Assembly (NCBI GenBank): GCA_037957365.1
Contig: JARHVA010000593.1
Coordinates: forward strand, 4,583,501 to 4,647,500
Length of the DNA stretch: 64,000 bases
DNA from: Torreya grandis
Lineage: Eukaryota; Streptophyta; Pinopsida; Cupressales; Taxaceae
Reading direction: 5' to 3'
Of the stretch, positions 33,741 through 45,595 are shown in pieces; the stretch's first letter is position 1; the number at the start of each line of letters is the position of its first letter. The translations under genes were made by a program, and so were the position numbers. The notes under the pieces are model-generated. The model did no database searches, was not told the DNA's origin, and saw only the letters and a list, made by a program, of their open reading frames with translations.

Positions 33741-35750
33741 ATGTCTAGTCATCAAGTATAAGGATGTTTCTTAAAAAATAAGGTGCCACTCTTTAGTGGG
33801 ATTGACTATGAATTTTAGACCATAAAAATTGATACCTATCTAATTTCCTTGGGATATGACATACGATAATCTATTTTTTATAGATGCACTCCACCTCCTA
33901 CACCATTAATTGATGCAGTAGGCAAGAAGGCAAGTGAGAAAAAATCTAAGGAAATGAAAGCCATCTTATGTGGTCTTTCAGATGTAGAATTTATAAAGGT
34001 CATGCATTGTGATATATCCAAATGGATTTTGGAAAAGTTGAAAACCATCTATGAAGGAGACACCAAAGTGAAGTTAGTAAAATTGTAGACCAATTGAAAG
34101 TAGTTTAAAAGTTTGAGAGTAAAGGATGATGAAAACATTGCATCTTATCTATTAAGAGTAGATGAATTAGTAAATGTCATCAGAGGTCTAGGAGAGAAGT
34201 TAGAAGAATTTAAAATAGTATAAAAAGTATTAATATCCCTGACATCTAAGTTTGATTCAAAAGTCTCTATTGTGGAGAAGATCAAATATCTCAATATACT
34301 ATAGATGGATGAGTTTCATGGCATATTGACTACTTATGAAATGAGAACATGTGATGGAAGAGCTTCTAAGAAGGAATATGCATTCAAATCTAAGAAAATG
34401 TCATAAGGTAAAAAGGTTAAGGATGATGTTTTTATAGATATTTATGATGACAAGATAGAATCCATGGTTTTTATAAAATTAAGGAAAGGATCATGTAAGT
34501 ATAAATGAAAGTTACCATTTAAGTGATTTAATTATGGTAATATTGGTCACTTTATATCCAAGTTACCTAGTAAGGATAAGAAGGAGCATGATGAACATCA
34601 TGGTGATGATAATAAGTTCTATAATCCTAACAAGAGATAAAAGAGTTTTAGAAAGTATGAAAGCAAGAAAGGGCCATTCAAGAAGAAGAGAAGTTTCTAT
34701 ACCAAATAATACAATAGTTCATCTGATATAAGTGACACAAGTATATTTGATATTGATGATGATAGTAATTATCATGATAGAAATAAAAATCTATTCATGA
34801 CCATAGAAATAGACAATGAAGGTTGTTTAGGAGGGAAAAGTCTTATGGAAGATGAAGAATCAAATGAAGAAGAGGTTGAAGTGAACCTTGAGGTAGAATT
34901 GGTGAGTACTAGAGAAGATTTGAAGTTACAAAGAAGGAAGAATTAGAAAATAAGATCATTAGTTAAGAGTTATGATGAATAAATAAATATCTTTGAAGAG
35001 AGACTAAGTAACAACACCAATGAACATGATGAGATCATTAAATAATTGGAAACTTAGATTGATATTGTCACTACAAGTCTTGAGACCAAGGAGGAATAAT
35101 GTACCAAGTTTATAATATAAATGGAGTCCTTAAAGGGAGAATTTGATTAGGAAATAATCAAATTGAAGACACATCAGAAATTTGAAAAGAGAACTAAAGT
35201 CTTTGGTGATATTTTGAATATTCAAAGGTATCCACATGACAAGATAGGTCTTTAGTTCAAATAAAAATAAAAGGAAAATAAGGAGAGTCAAACCTCAAAG
35301 GACAATGGACCATCAAGAAGTTATGGTACTGATAGAGTAAAGTGTTATAAATAAAATCTTAAATCTGAGACTCAATTGATCATCAAAAAGTCAAGAGGAA
35401 TGTGACTCCTTCAAGAGATAATAAAAGTAGAGTTGCATCATTCAACATCAGATATACAAGGTATGTTAATTATTTCAATGGTTACTATTTCTCATGTAAT
35501 CAATATGGACATCTAGATGTGGATTGTATACATCATGCTAGAATCAATTTCTCATGGAGGAATATGATGAATACTAATTTAAATAATATAAGTAGAATTA
35601 TATTTTATAATTATGATCAGAGAGGACATATTTTATGAGATTAAAATATGAGGCATATGAGGAAGGTTATTCAAAATAAAAGGGTATATAGTCATATCAC
35701 TGAGAATTGGATCAAGAACTCAGACCCTATGGACAAGGTGAAGTAGGAGT
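33741..35750 (+). pseudogene. Gag pseudogene of element C
   Basis: The start at ATG 33741 is chosen because one frame then runs through the whole N-terminal domain with only point stops. It shows VPLFSGIDYEF, a stop, TIKIDTYLISLGYDI, then AILCGLSDVEFIKVMHCDIS, LEKLKTIYEGDTKVKL and ENIASYLLRVDELVNVIRGL, the usual copia gag pattern. A first zinc knuckle near 34522-34560 is damaged (FNYGNIGHFISK, Cys lost). A coiled, Glu/Lys-rich stretch with many charged residues follows, and a second knuckle near 35487-35525 reads CNQYGHLDVDC. Packaging of element RNA is the expected role. Confidence 0.8.
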
Positions 35751-35773
35751 AGAAGGCTAAAAGAGAGCAATCT

Positions 35774-37090
35774 ATGCTAGCTCAAAATGCCTTTCCAATC
35801 CAATATGAAGGCATGAAATGGTATATAGATAGTGGTTTCTCAAGACACATGATAGGGGATAAGAGCAAGTTCATTTCATTGAAGAAAAATGTTGTAGGGA
35901 CAATTATATCTAGAGATAACACAACTACCAATATTTTTGGCAAGGGTATCTTGAGTTTGGATAATGAAAATACCAAGAAAAAAAATTTGATGTATGTGGA
36001 AGGTTTGAAACATAAATTTCTTAGTGTAATTCAAATATGAAGTCGAGGATGCACACTAACCTTTCATGATAGAGGGTGTGATATAAGGGGAGCCAAATTA
36101 GGAAGGCTAATTGCCAATGCTAAGAGGACTTAGAACAATATATATGTTTTGAATGAGATCAAGAAGGAAAGATGATTTATGAGCAAGGTGGATGAATGTT
36201 GGCTATGAAAAAGAAGGTTGGGTCACCAAAACTTTGATAATCTGGTTGAGATAAGCTCTAAGAAGTCCATGGAGAATATGCCTAAAATCACCAAACCTAC
36301 AAACACACTTTGCAAGGCATGTCATCATGGTAAGGTAATTAGAAAGAGGTTCAAGTATAAGGATTATTATACTAAAATACCTTTATAATTAATACACACT
36401 GATCTCTATGGACCTATAAGAATATAAAGCATTCAAAGAGATAGATATTTCATGTTACTCATAAATGACTACAAAAGAATGACTTGGGTAGCATTCTTGA
36501 AATAAAAGTTAGAAGCTCTTGATAAGTTAAAAGTATTCAAGGATCTAATTAAGAATGAAAATAATGTAAAGATCAAATGCCTAAGATCTGATAGAGGAAG
36601 AGAGTTTTGTTCTAATTAATTTGATGACTTTTATGAGGTCTATGGGATAAGGAGATAGTTCTTAATAGCTAGGACACCTCAGCAAAATAGGGTGGTGGAA
36701 AGAAAGAATATGATAGATCAAGAAATGTCAAGGACTATGCTATATGAATCAATATTATATGATGGATATTAGAGAGAGGTAGTGAGTACTATAGTCTAAA
36801 TTTTTAATAGAGGACAACTAAGAATTAATGGTAACAAATCACCCTATGAACTATGGAAAGGTAGACCTACTAATGTGGAACACTTTAATGTGTTTGGAAG
36901 CAAATGATTCATCAAAAGAGATGAGGAAGACTTGGGTAAGTTTGATTCTAGGTATAATGAAGGAATATTCTTGAGATACTCATCAATAAGACCTATAGAT
37001 CCTATAATAAGAGGTTGTAGAAGATAGTGAAAAGCACCAATGTGAAGATTGATGAGATAAGTTATAAGAAGTCACACTCTTAGTGAAAAG
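35774..37090 (+). pseudogene. Protease and integrase of element C
   Basis: Protease: open stretch 35774-36040, with WYIDSGFSRHMIGDKSKF holding the active DSG, and GLKHKFLSVIQI. Next comes the pre-integrase zinc domain near 36215-36345 (RLGHQNFDNLVEIS, then CKACHHGK). The integrase core follows with LIHTDLYGPIR, WVAFLK, LRSDRGREFC and TPQQNRVVERKN, so all three acidic residues (Asp, Asp, Glu) are present. Then KSPYELWKGRPTNVEHFNVF. Stops occur in between. Integrase lying before RT is diagnostic of Ty1/copia. Confidence 0.88.
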
Positions 37091-37299
37091 ATGCATTAGA
37101 GAATTTGGAATTCAAGAATGAAGAAAAAATAATAGAGATAGATGAGGAAGAAGAAGTTGAGGAAATACAAGATTCAAAAGGTCTTTCAATATAGATTTAG
37201 AGAGACCATCTTGAATCACAAATCATTGACAATAAGGATCCATGTATGAAAATAAGGAGAAAAATGATAAGTAACCTAAATCAAGATGATGTTGATATA

Positions 37300-38849
37300 T
37301 TGTCTAAAATTGAACCTAAGAACCTTGTAGAAATAATAAAATACAATTTTTAGATAGGTACTATGAATGAGGAGTTAGACCAAATAGAAAAGAATGAAAC
37401 TCAAGAACTAGTTCGTAGGCCTAAAGACAATCAGGTCATTGACACAAATGGGTGTTTAGGAATAAGTTGAATGAATATGGATAATTTACTAGGAATAAGG
37501 TTAAATTGGTATGCAAGCGGTATGCACAAGTAGAAGGGGTAAATTTTGAGAATACCTTTACTCTAGTATCAATATTGGAGGATATCAAATTATTTATATC
37601 ATATGCAAGATTCAAAGGTTCAAGGTGTACCACATGGATGCCAAATCAAACTTTATAAATGAGAAATTAGAAGAGGAGGTGTACATATAGAATAACCTGA
37701 GGGTTTCTCATTATCAAGTAAAAAATACTTTGTACATAGATTTAAAAAGTATTTTTATGGTTTAAATCAAGCTCATAGAGCTTTTTACACCATATTTTAC
37801 AAGTACCTATTGGACCAAAGATTCAAGAAAGGATTTCCAGACAATAATCTATACATAACGATAAAAAAATGATCATCAGTTGATAGTGGTTGTCTATGTG
37901 GATGACATCATATTTGGTGGAAATAGTGAGTATGACTAAGGCCTTTGTAGATGTAATGAAAAAGGAGTTTGAGATGTCCATGCTATGATAAATATCATTC
38001 TTCCTTTGGTTAGAAATCACTCAATCAGAAAGAGGTATATTCATTTCACAAGTTAATTACATAAAAGAGATGCTGAAGAAATTTGAAATGGAAGATTGCA
38101 AGGCACTTAGCACACCTATGATCACATGATGTAAATTAAGTAAGGAAGATGAATATCTAAAGGTTAGTTAAACATAATACAAGTCAATGATTAGAATTTT
38201 GCTATACCCTAATGACTCTAAAATTGACATCATGAAAGTGGTAGGTATTGTGGGAAGATTTCAAGTATATCCAAAGTAAAATTATTTGAAATAAGTCAAA
38301 AGGATACTTAGTTATCTCAAGGGGACTATGGAGTTTGGGTTGTGGTATCCAAGAAACAAGGATTTTAACTTGACAACTTATACAGATGTAGATTGGGTAG
38401 GGAGTCTAGATGATAAGAAGATCATGAGTAGAGGAGATTTCTTCTAAGGAGAGTGCCTAGTATCATGGATAAGTAAGAAATAGCCATCAATGGCATTATC
38501 TACTTGTGAGGCTGAGTACATTATAAAAGCTTCATATTGTACTCAAGTCTTATGGATGAGGCAGACCTTAAAGGACTATAAAGTGGAGTATGATATTCCT
38601 AATCCTATATTTTGTGAGAATACAAGTGCAACAAGATTATTAAAGAACCTAGTTATGAACTCAAATACTAAGCACATTCCCATCAAGTATCATTTCCTAA
38701 GAGAACAGGTAAGTGAAAAAAAATTCAAGCTTGAGTATGTATCTACTAAGGATTAGATTTTATATATTCTAACCAAGCCACTTTTGAAGATAAAATTTGA
38801 ACATCTAAGATTTGAGCTGGGTGTAATTTCTACCCATAGAATTCATTAA
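37300..38849 (+). pseudogene. Reverse transcriptase and RNase H of element C
   Basis: RT is broken by frameshifts. The palm motif reads LIVVVYVDDIIFGG, with YVDD at 37895-37906 intact. Frame changes lie before and after it. RNase H is clean at 38490-38756: ALSTCEAEYIIKASYCTQVL, then WMRQTLKDYKVEYDIP, FCENTSATRLLKN and STKD. It continues past one stop through ILYILTKPLLKIKFEHLRFE and LGVIS to TAA at 38849. It would have made and matured the DNA copy in cytoplasmic particles. Confidence 0.88.
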
Positions 38850-39115
38850 GTAATTCAAGTGCTTAGGGTGAGCTAATCAGGTGGTTCATTATCTCCAAGA
38901 GTAGGTGAGTAGTGATAATAAAGTATTCATTGAGTTAGGGGGATCATGTTTGTATGATGCTTCATTAACTCATAATCTCATGTGTTTCATTTTTTGGTTA
39001 TAAGAGGTGTGATCTAAGAAGTTGTAGGTATCTCTTTGTCATTAATGTCAAAGGGGGAGAAATTTTAGAATTGGGGAGAAATATCTTGTTGAGAGAATTT
39101 TTTGAGAGTGGTTAC
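38850..39115 (+). other. 3' untranslated region of element C with an upstream purine tract
   Basis: About 290 bases lie before the LTR. AAAGGGGGAGAAA at 39050-39062, preceded by TCATTAATGTC, closely resembles the true polypurine tract and its lead-in at 39116-39136. Multiple polypurine tracts upstream of the 3' LTR are known in Sireviruses. Confidence 0.55.
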
Positions 39116-39157
39116 CATCAATGACAAAGGGGAGATTGTTGAGTATTGTCATTGATG
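39116..39157 (+). other. Inverted repeat enclosing the polypurine tract and LTR start of element C
   Basis: CATCAATGACAA (39116-39127) and TTGTCATTGATG (39146-39157) are perfect 12-bp complements. The 18-base loop holds GGGGAGAT and the first bases of the LTR (TGTTGAGTA, from 39137). The polypurine tract AAAGGGGAGAT is 39126-39136, partly in the stem. Confidence 0.8.
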
Positions 39158-41644
39158 TCAAAGGTGCATCTTGTGAAGGTTGATGTCAAAGGTGATTAAG
39201 GATAGTTGGTAGTGTGTGATGTTACAAGGTGTATGCAATAATGTTTTAATGAAAGAGTGTTTCCATGAGAGAAAGAGAAAGAGAGAATTTGAAGGTAACT
39301 AATGTCTTATGTTTATATAGAAGGTACATGTCATTGATGTCAAATGCATAAGAAGCCTAGTCATGATAAGAAGAGGTACGTGCATGGTGAAATGAATGAA
39401 AAAAATGCATGTAAAGGTTGTATGGAATTGTTTTATCATGTGAATAAGGCATAAAATTATTCAAGAGAGTTTCAAGGTAAACCTATAGGGGTAGAACCTT
39501 TAGTCTAAGTCTACACCCAAATCACTCTTAAACCCTACTTGGCTTAATGAGGTATGAAGATCATATTTCAAGAAAAGTATGAACATGTGAGCATGGTAAT
39601 AGGTAGAATAAGTCTTTTTAGGTATGATCAAAAATTTTGAGGTCAATATTTGAAGTAAAAGTGCATGAATCATTGTTTTAGGCCTTCTCAAGCTCACAAA
39701 ATGAGGTTTCAAACCTAAAAAGCACTTTCAACATTTTTGGCATGTGTAACCTTTACATTGGATTATAAGATATTAAGGAGAGATGGGGAAGCATCCTAGC
39801 TAATATCTTTAGACATTATTTTTGGATTCAAGTGGTAGTCCTTTTTAAATAATTGTTAACACTAAAACCTATGTTAAACCTCCCCAAAACCCTAATAAGG
39901 ACTGATATGAAAGATTTTGTTCAAAATAGATTAGTATGGATTAAAATTCATAGGTAAGATATTTTATAATGTAATCAACTCTCCCAGGTACCTTCATGTG
40001 GTAGAGTTTAGTCAGATGAGAGAGAAAATGCATAGATATAGGCTTATTTATTAAGAAGTTTTTATAGATATCAAAATTTGAATTGGTTAAAAAAATAAAA
40101 TGGATGGTAGAATAATATAGAGACTCATTTTACATGTACATGATTATTTATATATAGGTTATATCCTTCAATTTTTATAATTTGGTCATCCAAGTAAGCC
40201 AGTCGTAGACAAACCTAATGGTATGAATAGTGTAAAACCCAGGCAAAGATGAAGAGATAGATTTGAAGGTTTGTGCATGATAGATTGATGTAATAAAGTG
40301 CATGAAGAAGTAATTTATGACTTTTATTTCATGATCATGCTTTGTATAATATTTTTAGGTCAGTGTATTTGGTGAAAAAGTTTCTCACAAAATGGCCTAT
40401 CTAGTTTAGATAAGATTGTGAGATATAAGGTCAAGAAATTAGTCTACAAGACTAATATTTTCCATTAGACCATATGAATTTTATATCTAATTATGTTTTA
40501 TATCTCTCATAGGAACATTTTTATGTATAATGAGTCATGAAAAGGGTCTATATAGGATTTAGAGGTCTAATTCATCATGACTAGTTTGAGGTGAATTGGT
40601 AGTTCTATGTAAGCGAGTTGTAAAGATGTTCTTGAGCATTTATATCCTAAATTAAGGTGTTACAATAATTTTTTGATGACCCTAAGGTCATTTATAAAAT
40701 ATTTAAAATTTTCATATATCATAGTTTATTATCTTAAGAGTGTTTAATCTTCTTCGTTGTAAGATAAACTTTTGAGGTACACAAGCCTAATAGGGCAGTT
40801 TGTCCTAAAAGAGATTTCATGGTATGAATGAAGCATACATGTTTAATAAAGCATGGATGAGGTTATAAGAGTTCATTGGATAAGTTTTTAAATGGTTTTT
40901 TATTATTAGAGAGATCCATCTAGGTCCAATAATATCAAATTTTGGCATTAAGAGGACATACCTAATACAATTAGGTCTCCATGTGACCTAAAGGAGGAGT
41001 AAGGCCTAATTGAGTTATGGCAGACCAAAATGAGTTAATTTTTTTTTTAATCATGTTCATAATATTTATTAATACCTATTTTTTGGCTGACATAATAGGT
41101 TGAAGGTGTGTGGCTGACCAAGTGATGTGTGACCATGAGACTAGTATATATACAAGGTAGTTTAGGCCTAATTTGATATATAAAGAACTAAGTAAATAAA
41201 ATCATGCATTTTTGAGTAGAAGGAGGTACTTAAATGAGACCATAATAGAATATCATAGGTGTGGTGATAAAAATTCATGAGGTGGTTGAGTTGGTGCTGA
41301 GTCACTTTGGGAGTTGGTGCTTCTTTGCAAGTAGGTGCTTGCTAAAGCCTGGTCAAGTGGGTTCTTGACTTTATTAGGGTTGGTGCTCCAAGTTGAGTTG
41401 GTGGTCAACTATATTTCATCTTTTTTTATATAGGATAGTATTCTATTTGTAGATAGCATAGTGTGTTTTTTCCCCATGGGGGTTTCCTACTCATATATGT
41501 TTTATCTTGTTTCATACTCATCTAAATGGTTCATTATAAATCATTATGTTACTTTCATGGTTAATTAATGATTAAGTATAAGTAAAATAATTTTTTAATA
41601 AAATGATTCAACCCTCTCCCCTCTCAGTAATTATGCTTCTAATA
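39137..41644 (+). repeat. 3' LTR of element C
   Basis: This 2508-bp LTR starts TGTTGAGTATTGTC and ends CTAATA (CA decayed to TA). GGGAT follows at 41645-41649. It matches 30026-33674 apart from the solo-LTR insertion in the left copy. Confidence 0.9.
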
Positions 41645-41649
41645 GGGAT
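41645..41649. repeat. Target site duplication of element C, right copy (GGGAT)
   Basis: It is identical to 30021-30025. Confidence 0.85.
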
Positions 41650-42149
41650 ATGTACCCATATCATAAAATTAGTTACACAGTCAACTTGAATGTGGCCATA
41701 ATCAATATATAAGGATATATTATGGCCCTATCATCCTAACAAGGTTTTTCTTAGCATAATTTTTTAAATTATAATTTTATATATTATATATTTCATAGGT
41801 AATTTCATCCACTTTTGCATCACAGTCATCTTGCACAATTAGTATAAATATAGTTTGATCTAGGTTTGCATATCTACATTTTAATTTACTATTTTTAGCT
41901 CATTTTAAATTATATAAATTCTATATTTCACATTTAGATATGATATTTATGTATATATAAATAAAATTTCAGTAATTTATTTTTATTATCATTTCACTGA
42001 TAAATAAAAAATAACATTAAAAAATTATTCACCATGCATGAGAGAGGTATAGTTTTCTACAAAGTCACAATCTAGTGAGAAAAGAGATACCTAGTCAAAT
42101 AAGTTATGGTCAATATACCAATGAACACTTGTGCTAGAGGGTGGTTGAA
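41650..42149. other. AT-rich stretch between element C and the chromovirus relic
   Basis: No clear domain was recognised on either strand. It may be the heavily decayed integrase end of the minus-strand chromovirus relic, but no integrase motif can be read. Confidence 0.4.
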
Positions 42150-44040
42150 TTAGTATGTTACATTTTTTTCATTTCTCCTTCTTGTGCTTGATCACTAGAT
42201 ATATTTTTTACAACTCATCCACTTTATGTATCACACATTCTCTAACTCACCATATGTAGGCATAAACTAAACTGGCAAATAATCATAATGGATGACTATC
42301 ACCATTTCTCAACTACATGCATGATGGAATATAACTATTTTTCATAATTATATTAGAGGTAAACCATATAAATTAATGTTTTTAAATGATAGGCAACCAA
42401 ATGTACATGTTGTGTGAGTAGTGCATTGAGTGCATAGTCTAATGCATTGATTTGGATCTCAAAGGGTAAGAAAATTTATTTTATTTTTAAACCAAGTGTT
42501 GCATTGAGGAACTACTTAAGCTCTTAAAAGGCATGATGTTGTGTGAATTTATAATTTAATGTTTATTTATCACACATGATCTATTTGAGATGCCATGATA
42601 CATGCAAGAAACTATGGATAAACCTCAAATATAAATTAGAAAGTCAAATAAATCTCCTCAACTTATTGAGATTTCATAGTATTGGGCAATATTATAATAC
42701 TTTGGTATTCTCTAAATATACATGGATTTATATATAGTTGATGATGTGAGTTAAATAATAAATCTAGTGGCTCTGAATGTATACTTGGCTAAGTTTGTTT
42801 CAATGTGTGTTTATGTAACGTATCTAGGATATATGCGATATGCTTCACATGTTCCTCCAAACTCTTGATGTAGATAAGGATGTTATCTAAGTGGATGATG
42901 TCAAAGGATTTAGTGAATGGCTGAAGTATATCATTCATAATTTGTATGAAGGTTTTTGACACATTGATCTATAAGAAAGTTATAAACAACCATTCATGTA
43001 ATCCTTCCTTAGTCTTGAATATTGACTTCTAAATGTATTCAAGATGGACTAGTACTTGAAAATAAATTGAATTCGAGTATACGTTGGTGAATTATTTTTC
43101 ACCATGGATTTATTCTAAGAGTTCATCAATACATGATAATGGATACTATTTATTTACCATTATTGTTTGTGCATGTGATAGTCAATGCATAAATTCCATG
43201 TGACATATTTATTTGGAAAAGAGATTATTAGAATACCATAAGTAGAATATATTGGCATGTTATCTGATCAATGAGAGATTGGATTTGGAACATGAATTCA
43301 AAATTATCATAAATGGATGTTTAGTATAGTGGATTATTTGGAAGAGGGTATACATGAACCAAATTGATTTGATGCTTTAGCACACAATGTGTTAGAAGAC
43401 CCCTTAGATTTTCACATAATCTCCATATTAGTATAACACTTTTTTGATTTTTTTTTTGTAATGATTATTTATTAGAAAGTGTGCCAATAATACTCACTTT
43501 TTTAGTTTCACAAGTTATTTTGGGTGAACCATGAGTAACATAGTGTTATGTCTATATGCAATGATATTGTAACATTATTTGGCAGAGACCAAAGTTAGTT
43601 TTTTTTAGGTGAATCCAAAATGTTAAATATGTGGTATTTACATGATTGGTCCACCATTGTGTCTTAGTTTTATATATACCATCCTAATCAAATACATAAG
43701 GTTTTTAAAATATAACATCATATACCTCAAGTTTCATGAAATAACAAGTGATTATGTCATACATATGGTTGGTTACATACTTGAAAGTGAATTTTTTTTG
43801 GACCTAAATATATTTTCCTTATTGAAACCATTGAAAAGAGTATGAATAAGGATGTGATTTATTAGTAAGGCCTATAATTGTTTTGACAACATCTTACATA
43901 ATTATGTTCTTCTGGTTCCCACTACCAATAATGATATAAAGGGCTTGACCCTTGACTTAAAATTTAGTGGAAGGAGGTGTTCTTGGTCCTTTAAAGTGTC
44001 AGTTTTGTTGGCACTCAAACAAGTAGAGTATGTATCTCTT
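42150..44040 (-). pseudogene. Chromovirus (Ty3 family) relic: protease, RT and RNase H
   Basis: On the minus strand the protease region (about 44030-43600) reads GPRTPPSTKF, VKGQALYIIIGSGNQKNI and LEVYDVIF, with IGSG replacing the active DSG. RT follows: CIDYHMHKQ near 43190, IHGEK, YSNSIYFQVLVHLEYI, SIFKTKEGLHEWLF and IIHLDNILIYIKSLEEHVKH. The catalytic motif is HLDN at 42893-42882 where YLDD is expected. Then LRRFI, NLYLRFIHSFLHVSW (about 42.6 kb) and RNase H FEIQINALDYALNALLTQHV with HLVAYHLKTLIY. This wording is typical of chromoviruses, not of the Tat-like O, N and T. Frames shift repeatedly, and both enzymes have lost catalytic acids. No integrase, chromodomain or LTR was identified. 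Confidence 0.7.
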
Positions 44041-45581
44041 CTTGGCTTGTGTAAAATCTAGTATAGATTGAATAAGAAAATACTTATATGCATGACATTA
44101 AAATTTTGTGAATTTGATGTAGGAACATCCAAGGGGTAAAATAAATATTATATTAAAAAAATATGAGGGTTTTTTTTCATGTGGATTAGTTAGTATTTTT
44201 ATTGATTTGTCATGGTACATCTTATTCACAAATATCCAAGGTAAAATTCATAACTTAAACAACTCCATAGAATCATGGCCATCATTAGAAATTAGTTTTT
44301 GTCATCAAAAGGGGCTTAAACTATAATAACCTCTCATGTTACTCCAAACCTCCCAATATTTTATTTTATTTTATTTTAACTTTAATAACCAACACATTGG
44401 GTTTACTTACATGTGCACACACACATGTATGCATACACATATACTTTTCAAAAAATAATTTTTATTTTAACTTTAATAACCTTAAAACAATGTTCGGGGA
44501 ATAACTCACATGCACATACACATTCCACATTAAAGTGTGATAACAATATTAGTATCCACATCTATTATTAATCCTTTTAGATTAATATGTAATAATCATT
44601 GGGTCTAATTTTGGGTTAACATATTCATCACCAATAGGGTTACGATCATTGGTCTAATAAGCTACAATAAACACTAATTAACACCTTATAACACATAATT
44701 ATGTAAGTTAGTTTTGGGTTAGTACAAAAATTAAATAAATTTAAAATCCTACCACTAACCTAAATATGCATTCTTAGATTAAGAAAGACTAAGAATAAAA
44801 TAAATAAACAAGCAAAAAAATACATTTTTTATACCTTTTCTTATGATCTCCTTGCCAAATTCATGATGTGTTTAGATGTAGTTGTAAAAAATCTTATAGA
44901 AGACATATGGACAATTTGACAATGTAAACTAGATGATTTGATGAAAATTGAAGAGGATGGTTAAAGTTTTATGTGAATATTTGAGTAACACTCTACTTTC
45001 AATTGAAATATTCCTTGCTAACTTTGGCATAACATTTTTAGATAAATTAGACTTATTGAAATGATAGGGAAAACTCTCAATTTATAGGATTTCATGATGA
45101 TTATGAGCCATTGATCTTGATAAGAGTCCTTATCCTCATTAAATGAGGGAGGTTGAGGATTAAATATGGGGGTTGGGGTCTATTAAGGATTTTAATTGAT
45201 GAGGTATAGAGGTGATTAGTTTTAAAATAAGGGTTGATTACATAGGGATGTTTAGAAATGTATTTAAAATTAGTTTTTATTGGTTATTATGTGATTGTCT
45301 TGATATTTGAGTGTGATGTGAGGATATTTGGATTTTTTCCTATTTTAGAAAATAGGAATATTAAAAATCTATATATTTTTTATTAGGGAAGGATTACTTG
45401 ATTAATTTGGATTAATTAACTAATGGAAGAAGATGTGAATTTTATGGGATTGGATATGATTATGACAAATAATGAATTGGATAGGGGGTGATGAATAGTG
45501 GTAAGGCTAGGGATGTTAATGTAGATAAAACACTAATTAAGATCAAAACAAAGTGTTTAATTTTAGATGTATACATTTTCC
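44041..45581 (-). repeat. Probable LTR of a second minus-strand Ty3 relic
   Basis: The right edge at 45581 is supported by GATGTATACA followed by a pyrimidine tract. On the minus strand this is a purine tract and then TGTATACATC, the layout of polypurine tract and 3' LTR. A TATA-like CCTATAAATTGAGAG sits near 45088-45074 on the minus strand. The left edge is unknown, and part of this span may be the gag end of the chromovirus relic. A two-copy repeat lies at 44363-44525. Confidence 0.4.
44363..44525 (+). repeat. Two-copy degenerate tandem repeat with CA-rich tails
   Basis: TTTTAACTTTAATAACC occurs at about 44375 and again at about 44466. Each is followed some 30-40 bases on by a CA-rich tail (ACATGTGCACACACACATG and CACATGCACATACACATTC). 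The unit is about 92 bases. Confidence 0.6.
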
Positions 45582-45595
45582 CTCTCTTTGAAAGA
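45582..45595 (-). other. Possible polypurine tract of the minus-strand Ty3 relic
   Basis: Minus strand AAAGAGAGGGAAAA directly precedes TGTATACATC. The context is the same as for N (purines, then a TGTA start), but no partner LTR was found. Confidence 0.45.

Larger units (their letters stand above)
30026..41644 (+). mobile_element. Element C: Ty1/copia LTR retrotransposon, Sirevirus-like
   Basis: C has LTRs of about 2.5 kb (the left one enlarged by a 1.18-kb insertion) and a perfect GGGAT target duplication. A decayed initiator-Met-tRNA-type PBS lies after the left LTR. The order gag, protease, integrase, RT, RNase H defines Ty1/copia. Long LTRs, a second purine tract upstream of the main one and an inverted repeat around the polypurine tract resemble Sireviruses. 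All coding parts carry stops. The LTR pair differs at roughly one base in eight by eye. Confidence 0.92.
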
